NCBI GenBank assembly: GCA_029218485.1
Contig: JAQXRK010000252.1
Coordinates: forward strand, 1-10,688
Reading direction: 5' to 3'
Origin: a bacterium
GTDB taxonomy: Bacteria > Bacillota > Clostridia > Christensenellales > CAG-138
DNA length: 10,688 bases
Shown piece by piece: positions 6,110 through 10,688 of this stretch. Both the position numbers and the translations under genes were made by a program. Numbering within the stretch: position 1 is the stretch's first letter; every line of letters starts with the position of its first letter. The notes beneath the pieces are model-generated. The model was not told where the DNA came from and searched no databases. It saw only the letters and a program-made list of their open reading frames with translations.

Positions 6110-7036
6110 ATGGAACAAAAGACTCCGCAACGCAAGCGGCGCAGCCTCGCCGTCAACGGGAACATGATCAGCGGCACCATCCGCAAATGGTTTCCGCTGT
6201 TCCTGCTTCCGACGCTGGCCGCGTTCGCAATCGGTTTTGTCTACCCCTTCTGCAAGGGCGTATACCTCTCGTTCTGCACCTTTACGACCACGAGCAACGC
6301 CAAGTGGGACGGCCTTGCCAACTATGTCAAGGCGCTTTCCGACCCGGCGTTCGGCCACTCCTTCTGGTACACGGCGCTGTTTGCGGTCGTGTCGCTCGTG
6401 CTGATCAACGTGCTGGCGTTCGCCGTGGCCTACGCGCTCACGCGCGGCATCCGCGGCTCCAACGTGTTCCGCACGGTGTTCTTTATGCCGAACCTGATCG
6501 GCGGCATCGTGCTCGGCTACATTTGGTCCACGATCTTTGACGGCATTCTCATCCGCTACGGCACGAGCATCCTGCTCGATACGAGCCTCGGCTTCTGGGG
6601 CCTCATCATCCTCATGTGCTGGCAGCAGATCGGCTACATGATGATCATCTATATCGCGGGCTTGCAGAGCGTGCCGGAGGAGCTGCTGGAGGCGGCGCGC
6701 ATCGACGGCGCGAACGGGTTCCACACGCTGTTCCACGTCACGATCCCCTGCGTGATGCCCTCGATCACGATCTGCACGTTCCTGTCGCTCGTCAACGGCT
6801 TCAAGCTGTTCGACCAGAACCTCGCGCTCAACGGCGGCCAGCCGTTCGTGTTCCTGCAGGACGGCGGCGTGATCAAGACGACCGAGATGCTCGCGCTCAA
6901 TATCTACAATACGTTCTATCTCAACGCCAGTTCCCGCGGCGTCGGCCAGGCGAAGGCCGTGATCTTCTTCCTGCTGGTGGCCGTTATCGGCATCGTCCAG
7001 CTCCGCGCAACCCGCAAAAAGGAGGTGCAGCAGTAA
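6110..7036 (+). CDS. CUT1 sugar ABC transporter permease, MalF-like
   Basis: From ATG 6110 the protein has 308 residues with about six membrane segments, the first near 28-47 after a basic N-terminus (KTPQRKRRSLAV). The cytoplasmic EAA loop that contacts the ATPase is present at about 189-218 (EELLEAARIDGANGFHTLFHVTIP). This is the MalF/LacF/UgpA type of inner-membrane subunit and forms the channel with the next gene product. ATG 6110 is chosen because AAAAGGAGG ends 5 bases upstream. An earlier in-frame ATG at 5798 would add 104 residues running through the hairpin-rich spacer with no membrane or family features, so it is rejected. The stop codon overlaps the start of the next gene (TAATG). 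No ATPase gene lies nearby. Confidence 0.92.
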   Translation: MEQKTPQRKRRSLAVNGNMISGTIRKWFPLFLLPTLAAFAIGFVYPFCKGVYLSFCTFTTTSNAKWDGLANYVKALSDPAFGHSFWYTALFAVVSLVLINVLAFAVAYALTRGIRGSNVFRTVFFMPNLIGGIVLGYIWSTIFDGILIRYGTSILLDTSLGFWGLIILMCWQQIGYMMIIYIAGLQSVPEELLEAARIDGANGFHTLFHVTIPCVMPSITICTFLSLVNGFKLFDQNLALNGGQPFVFLQDGGVIKTTEMLALNIYNTFYLNASSRGVGQAKAVIFFLLVAVIGIVQLRATRKKEVQQ

Positions 7037-7899
7037 TGGAAGCAAAAGTGCTCCGAAAGGGAGGCCGGCACACCGGCAAGACCGTGCTGACGATTCTGTT
7101 CACGGTGATCTCGCTGTTCTATCTGATGCCGATCGTGATCGTGCTGATCAACTCGTTCAAGGCGAACAGCTTTGTCAACACGCAGACCTTCGCGCTGCCC
7201 AATGCGGAGTCGTTCGTCGGCTGGGATAACTACATCAAGGGCTTGACGTTCGGCAACTACCCGTTCCTCAAGTCCGTGTTCTACAGCCTGATCATCACCG
7301 TGCTGTCCACGGCGCTGATCCTGCTGTGCACCTCGATGGCGGCGTGGTACATTTCGCGCGTCAACAGCCGGTTCTGCCGGGTCGCCTACCTGCTGTTCGT
7401 GTTCTCGATGGTCGTGCCGTTCCAGATGGTCATGTTCACGCTGGCAAAGACGGCCGATACGCTGCACCTGAACACGCCATGGACGATTCCGATCATCTAC
7501 CTCGGCTTTGGCGCGGGGCTTGCGGTGTTCATGTTCGTGGGCTTTGTCAAGTCGCTGCCGCTGGAGATTGAGGAGGCCGCGGCGATCGACGGCTGCGGGC
7601 CGGTGCGCACGTTCTTCCTCGTTGTCGCGCCGATGCTCAAGCCGACGCTGATCTCCGTGGGCGTGCTGGAGACGATGTGGATCTGGAACGACTATCTGCT
7701 GCCGTACCTCGTGCTCGACCGCACGTCGTACATGACCATCCCGATTCACATCCAGTACCTGAAGGGCAGCTTCGGTACGGTGGATCTGGGCGCGACGATG
7801 GCGCTGATCATGCTGAGCATCGTGCCGATCATCATCTTCTACCTGACGTGCCAGAAGCACATCATCAAGGGCGTGGCCGCCGGCGCCGTCAAGGGCTGA
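7036..7899 (+). CDS. CUT1 sugar ABC transporter permease, MalG-like
   Basis: This is the second channel subunit, 287 residues, of the MalG/LacG/UgpE type. The N-terminal membrane segment spans about 15-39, and about six segments are expected. The EAA loop is at about 179-203 (EEAAAIDGCGPVRTFFLVVAPMLKP). PFQMVMF (128-134) and WIWNDYLLPYLVL (215-227) are typical positions in the family. AAGGAGG upstream lies inside the end of the first permease gene, and the ATG shares one base with its stop, so the two should be translationally coupled. The operon ends here, followed by a strong hairpin at 7930-7963. A CUT1 importer needs two copies of an MsmX/MalK-type ATPase, which must come from elsewhere in the genome. 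Confidence 0.93.
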   Translation: MEAKVLRKGGRHTGKTVLTILFTVISLFYLMPIVIVLINSFKANSFVNTQTFALPNAESFVGWDNYIKGLTFGNYPFLKSVFYSLIITVLSTALILLCTSMAAWYISRVNSRFCRVAYLLFVFSMVVPFQMVMFTLAKTADTLHLNTPWTIPIIYLGFGAGLAVFMFVGFVKSLPLEIEEAAAIDGCGPVRTFFLVVAPMLKPTLISVGVLETMWIWNDYLLPYLVLDRTSYMTIPIHIQYLKGSFGTVDLGATMALIMLSIVPIIIFYLTCQKHIIKGVAAGAVKG

Positions 7900-7929
7900 G
7901 CGCGCGCACCCCTTCCAACCGAGCTACAG

Positions 7930-7963
7930 AACAGCCCCGATCCCCACAGGGATCGGGGCTGTT
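7930..7963 (+). terminator. Terminator-like hairpin of the transporter operon
   Basis: A perfect 15-bp stem is formed by AACAGCCCCGATCCC (7930-7944) and GGGATCGGGGCTGTT (7949-7963) around CACA. It lies 31 bases after the stop of the second permease. The 3' flank GGTTTGCC is a poor U-tract, but the stem is strong and symmetrical, so it may also act on the opposite strand. Confidence 0.75.
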
Positions 7964-7969
7964 GGTTTG

Positions 7970-8050
7970 CCGGGGAGAGGAACCCCGGAAACACTCCCCG
8001 CTTTTTAACGGAATCCGTCCCTCCTGAACGACGCTCCCCGAGTCGGGGGG
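7970..8050. other. Two weaker stem-loops between terminators
   Basis: CCGGGG (7970-7975) pairs with CCCCGG (7983-7988). CTCCCCG (8034-8040) pairs with CGGGGGG (8044-8050) around AGT with one wobble pair. They fill the gap between the two strong hairpins of this convergent region. No gene is visible in 7900-8192. Confidence 0.4.
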
Positions 8051-8073
8051 ACAGCGCAGCCGGGGGCATGGAA

Positions 8074-8099
8074 AAGCGAACCGGTTTGCCGGTTCGCTT
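8074..8099 (-). terminator. Terminator of the MATE gene, possibly bidirectional
   Basis: AAGCGAACCGG (8074-8084) pairs perfectly with CCGGTTCGCTT (8089-8099) around TTTG. Read on the minus strand, the stem runs into CTTTTCC, a usable U-tract for the leftward MATE transcript ending at 8193. On the plus strand the flank is CGTATCTTTTG, so it could also stop rightward read-through. Confidence 0.75.
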
Positions 8100-8133
8100 C
8101 GTATCTTTTGTATGACAGCCCGGGGATCGTATC

Positions 8134-8213
8134 CGCTCAGCGGCGGTCGTGGGCGCAAGGGCGCTTCATAGGCAGTGCAGCTGCGGCGGCCGCTAAGCGG
8201 CGGTCGTGGGCGC
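8134..8213. repeat. 23-bp direct repeat at the MATE gene 3' end
   Basis: The 23 bases at 8134-8156 recur at 8191-8213 with a single difference (C versus A at the fifth base). The offset is 57 bases, a multiple of three. The right copy encodes the last residues APTTAA and stop of the MATE protein; the left copy lies beyond the stop and would read APTTAAER in the same frame, but a TGA intervenes at 8168-8166. It looks like a local duplication of the gene's end. Confidence 0.75.
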
Positions 8214-9608
8214 GGGCGCCGCTTCTTCCCCGGCGCGCAGGTGCCGGCGGCGCACCAGCAGCGAAACGGTCAGGTGCGTCAGCGCGGTCAGCCCCCACGA
8301 TACCGGGTAGGAGAGGTAGATCGTTTCCAGCGTGGGCGACACGCGGAAGATCGTCCAGAGCCACACCATGCGCAGCAGGCAGGAGCCGATGAGCGAGATG
8401 GTCGTGGAGGTGATCGGCCTGCCGAGCCCGCGCAGCACGCCCGAGCCGACCTCCATAAAGCCGCAGAGCACCTCCGTGGAGACCAGAATGAAGATGCGCG
8501 TTTCCGCCGTGCGTACCGCCAGATCGGAGGAGACATACAGCCCGATGAGCGGCATGCGGAACACCACCATGAGGGCGGAGGAGACCAGCGCGGTCATGGC
8601 GGTGACCAGATAGCAGTTGGCCATCACGCGGCCCATGCGCCGGAACTTGCCGGCGCCGAAGTGCTGGCTCGTAAACGTGACCGAGGCCTGCGACACGGAG
8701 GCCGCCGCGACATACGCGAGGCTCTCGAGGTTGGCCGCGGCCGCGTTGCCGTCGATGATATCCGACCCGCCGGGGCACACGGCGTTGTTGATGCCGATGA
8801 CCGAGGACTGGATGAGCATGTTGGAAAAGGAGAACAGCGCCCCCTGAATCCCCGCCGGCAGGCCGTCGCGGATGATCTCAAACATGGCGCGGCGGTCGAT
8901 GCGCAGCTTCCTGAACGACAGGCGGCACCAGCCCTCGTCGTTGCGCAGCCGGATGCCGAGCAGCGCCATGGAGGCCGCGTTCGAGATGGCGGTCGCGAGC
9001 GCCACGCCGTCCACCGACATGCGAAGCACCAGCACGAAGAACAGGTTGAGCAGCACGTTGATCACGCCCGTCGACGCAAGGATATACAGCGAGGTGCGCG
9101 TGTCGCCCTTGGCGCGCAGGATGGCGATCTCAAAGTTCGTCAGCGCGAGAAACGGCGCGCCCGCGAAATAGATGTTGGTGTACAGCGTCGCCAGATCGAG
9201 GATATGCCCCTCCGCGCCCATGGAGGCGAGGATCGGGCGGCAGATCACAAGCCCGAGCGCGGCACAGACCGACCCGGAGATCAGCCCGATCAGCAGCGAG
9301 GTGTGCACGGAGCGCTCCGTGGCCTGCCGGTCGCCCCTGCCGATGTTGCGGGCAACGACCACGCTCGTGCCGATGGCAAAGCCGGCGAACACGTTCAGGA
9401 TCAGATTGATCAGCGCGCCGGTGGTGCCGATGGCGCCGATCGCGCCCTCCACGTCCGACATGCCGACGATGATCATGTCCGCCGCGGAGTAGCACATCTG
9501 CAGCAGGTTCGTCAGCATCAGCGGCAGAACGAACGCAAAGATCTTGCTCAGAATGGGTCCTTCCAGCATGTTGATCTCTCTGCTGCTTTTCAACCGAATC
9601 GGCCGCAT
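8193..9608 (-). CDS. MATE-family multidrug/metabolite efflux transporter
   Basis: This 471-residue inner-membrane protein resembles the NorM/DinF-like MATE group, which exports drugs or metabolites using a Na+ or H+ gradient. The start MLEGPILSKIFAFVLPLMLTNLLQMCYSAADMIIVG (from residue 14) is the standard opening, with the first helix and the AD motif. A matching second half begins near residue 240 (DGLPAGIQGALFSFSNMLIQSSV), as expected for two six-helix bundles. Length is normal and the frame intact. ATG 9608 is chosen because AAGGAG lies 8-11 bases upstream; ATG 9569 (residue 14) is the alternative and fits the family N-terminus better. The C-terminal tail is basic, then rich in Ala, Glu, Pro and Thr. 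A promoter lies at 9740-9768, and the gene converges on the transporter operon without sharing it. The substrate is unknown. Confidence 0.92.
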   Translation of the reverse strand: MRPIRLKSSREINMLEGPILSKIFAFVLPLMLTNLLQMCYSAADMIIVGMSDVEGAIGAIGTTGALINLILNVFAGFAIGTSVVVARNIGRGDRQATERSVHTSLLIGLISGSVCAALGLVICRPILASMGAEGHILDLATLYTNIYFAGAPFLALTNFEIAILRAKGDTRTSLYILASTGVINVLLNLFFVLVLRMSVDGVALATAISNAASMALLGIRLRNDEGWCRLSFRKLRIDRRAMFEIIRDGLPAGIQGALFSFSNMLIQSSVIGINNAVCPGGSDIIDGNAAAANLESLAYVAAASVSQASVTFTSQHFGAGKFRRMGRVMANCYLVTAMTALVSSALMVVFRMPLIGLYVSSDLAVRTAETRIFILVSTEVLCGFMEVGSGVLRGLGRPITSTTISLIGSCLLRMVWLWTIFRVSPTLETIYLSYPVSWGLTALTHLTVSLLVRRRHLRAGEEAAPAPTTAA

Positions 9609-9635
9609 GATGCCATCTCTCCTTATCCTTGATTC

Positions 9636-9711
9636 CCGCGATCGCGGCAGAAAGCCGGCGCTCCGGGTGGTGGTTTTGTCCGTCCGCCGCGCAGCACCGG
9701 CGCATGCGCCG
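9636..9711. promoter_or_regulatory. Two perfect palindromes in the MATE leader
   Basis: CCGCGATCGCGG (9636-9647, 12 bp) and CGGCGCATGCGCCG (9698-9711, 14 bp) are perfect palindromes without a spacer. Both fall between the MATE promoter and its start codon. They could be operator sites for a dimeric regulator or form structures in the leader RNA. In DNA this GC-rich a chance origin is possible. Confidence 0.45.
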
Positions 9712-9739
9712 CCGCGACGCCCGTTCGGGACGAATGCTC

Positions 9740-9768
9740 ATTCTATACGCTCCGTCCGGGAATGTCAA
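9740..9768 (-). promoter_or_regulatory. Promoter of the MATE gene
   Basis: On the minus strand a perfect TTGACA (9768-9763) is followed after 17 bases by TAGAAT (9745-9740). This leaves a leader of about 125 bases before ATG 9608, longer than usual, containing the two palindromes. Confidence 0.82.
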
Positions 9769-9884
9769 CCGGTTTTCCGAAAGTTCACGTTTGCCGCCGC
9801 CCTTTGCGGGCTGCGACCCGGCTGAGCGGGTATGGCACGCGGCGGTCGGGCTGAAAAGCGGAGCGCCGTGCCAAACCATTGGAT

Positions 9885-10084
9885 CGCGCGGGGGACGCCA
9901 TGCACGGAGCAACACCCCAGGCGTTCGACATTGGCCGCACGTTTGGCTGCGCGCGGGGGACACGCCATGCGCGGAGCAACACGGCCGCGGGCGGCGCATT
10001 ACGCAGCGTGGGTCGCGCAGCGACACGCCATGCGCGGAGCGACACGACCGTGGGCGGCGCATTGCGAACCGTGGGCTGCGCGCG
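9885..10084. repeat. Tandem GC-rich repeats of about 65 bp, three units
   Basis: Units run 9885-9949 (65 bp), 9950-10013 (64 bp) and 10014-10078 (65 bp), each starting CGCGCG or CGCGCA, followed by the first bases of a fourth unit (10079-10084). A shared core is CGCCATGC-CGGAGC-ACAC. Units two and three also share GGGCGGCGCATT and a CGTGGG near the end; unit one is more diverged. Unit lengths are not multiples of three, so coding is unlikely. The block fills the space between the MATE promoter and the ridA promoter. A sequence like the core (CGCCATGCGCG) recurs at 10668-10678, past ridA. Confidence 0.8.
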
Positions 10085-10096
10085 GATTCGGCGCGG

Positions 10097-10126
10097 TTGA
10101 CGAACGGCGGCCGGGTTCGCTATAAT
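10097..10126 (+). promoter_or_regulatory. Promoter of ridA
   Basis: TTGACG (10097-10102) and a perfect TATAAT (10121-10126) are separated by 18 bases. Transcription would start near 10133, giving a leader of about 34 bases that carries AGGAGG. The -35 box begins just after the 65-bp repeat block. Confidence 0.82.
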
Positions 10127-10166
10127 CTATTCCATCGATTCATCAACTGCAATCAGGAGGAACAGC

Positions 10167-10544
10167 ATGTATACGGTGATTCATACGGAGCGCGCGCCCA
10201 AGGCAATCGGCCCCTACTCGCAGGCAATCGCGGCGAACGGTTTTGTGTTCGCGTCCGGCCAGATTCCCGTCGACCCGGCGACCGGCGAGATCGCCGGCGA
10301 TACCATTGAGGCTCAGACGGAGCAGGTGCTCCGGAACCTCGAGGCCGTGCTCGAGGCGGCCAACGCCACGATGGACAGCATTGTGAAGACGACGTGCTTC
10401 CTGTCCGACATGGCGAACTTTGCCGCGTTCAACGAGGTGTACGCCAGACACATCCGCAACAATCCGGCGCGCGCCTGCGTGGCGGTCAGGACGCTGCCGA
10501 AGAACGTTCTCGTGGAGGTGGAGGCCATCGCCGTCACAGAATAG
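10167..10544 (+). CDS. ridA: RidA family enamine/imine deaminase
   Basis: RidA (YjgF/YER057c/UK114 family) hydrolyses reactive enamines and imines formed by PLP enzymes such as threonine dehydratase, protecting other PLP enzymes in the cytoplasm. The protein has 125 residues, normal for this trimeric family. Visible hallmarks are KAIGPYSQAI (12-21), FVFASGQIPVDPATGEI (26-42), QTEQVLRNLEAVLEAA (50-65), VKTTCFLSDMANFAAFNEVY (73-92) and NPARACVAVRTLPKNVLVEVEAIAV near the end. These include the conserved Arg of PAR and the Glu of VEVEAIA that contact substrate. AGGAGG lies 7 bases before the ATG. It is a single gene with its own promoter and terminator and no functional link to its neighbours is visible. 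Confidence 0.95.
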   Translation: MYTVIHTERAPKAIGPYSQAIAANGFVFASGQIPVDPATGEIAGDTIEAQTEQVLRNLEAVLEAANATMDSIVKTTCFLSDMANFAAFNEVYARHIRNNPARACVAVRTLPKNVLVEVEAIAVTE

Positions 10545-10576
10545 CGCATGGCCGGAACGCTGTGTTTTGTAAGGAT

Positions 10577-10610
10577 CGGGGGACGCCGCTGCGCGTCCCC
10601 CGCGTTTTTT
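10577..10610 (+). terminator. Rho-independent terminator of ridA
   Basis: CGGGGGACGC (10577-10586) pairs perfectly with GCGTCCCCCG (10593-10602) around CGCTGC, followed by CG and six T residues (10605-10610). It is the most classical terminator in the window, 32 bases after the ridA stop. Confidence 0.92.
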
Positions 10611-10688
10611 GCTGCGATCACCCGGCCGCGCGCGCGGGTGCAGGGGCGGACGCCCCGCGCCCAATCGCGCCATGCGCGTGGTGCGCCG
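10611..10688. other. Gene-free right edge with GC-rich stem-loops
   Basis: No gene is visible. CACCCG and CGGGTG (within 10619-10640) can pair around a GC repeat, and GGGGC pairs with GCCCC shortly after. The final bases contain CGCCATGCGCG, as in the 65-bp repeat units before ridA. Confidence 0.35.

Noticed and set aside
8175..9632. Plus-strand open frame opposite the MATE gene
   Set aside because: It is Arg/His/Asp/Gln-rich antisense sequence with no membrane or domain pattern, while the minus strand gives a full MATE protein.
9130..10062. Minus-strand repeat protein covering the 65-bp repeats and part of the MATE gene
   Set aside because: The repeats are not multiples of three, the frame runs out of phase into the MATE gene, and the real MATE promoter lies inside it.

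Overview
The window reads as chromosomal DNA of a GC-rich Bacillota, most likely a gut-type Clostridia. The case rests on strong AGGAGG-type ribosome binding sites, a Noc-type ParB homologue, a LytR-CpsA-Psr wall enzyme, a LacI-controlled CUT1 sugar importer, and good -35/-10 boxes embedded in very GC-rich DNA. The exact family cannot be fixed from sequence alone.

Layout. Positions 1-126 (minus) hold the first 42 codons of a SnoaL/NTF2-like protein cut by the window edge. A 604-bp non-coding stretch follows. It is dominated by a highly ordered repeat at 254-623: 37 ten-base monomers, each with C at its second position and most starting TCG, arranged as four exact 80-bp super-units plus flanking monomers. 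Next comes a Noc/ParB-family gene (731-1600, minus) whose 3' end faces the array, then, divergently, an LCP-family wall-polymer transferase (1837-3165, plus).

Positions 3234-7899 form a sugar-uptake locus on the plus strand. It runs lacI-family repressor, CUT1 lipoprotein binding protein, then two permeases overlapping by one base. The repressor gene has a near-ideal promoter followed directly by a tandem or inverted LacI-type operator, which suggests autorepression. No ATPase or glycosidase is present, so the importer probably borrows a shared MsmX-type ATPase. Between binding protein and permeases lies a 387-bp spacer packed with stem-loops, two of which are copies of one GC-rich palindrome.

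Positions 7900-8192 hold several terminator-like hairpins between convergent genes. A MATE exporter (8193-9608, minus) follows, with a clear promoter at 9740-9768 and a leader holding two perfect palindromes. The divergent region up to a RidA deaminase gene (10167-10544, plus) contains three tandem GC-rich repeats of about 65 bp. ridA has its own promoter and a classic terminator; the last 78 bases hold no visible gene.

The most unusual element is the phased 10-bp/80-bp array next to the noc-like gene. The 65-bp repeats and the hairpin-rich spacer inside the transporter operon come next.
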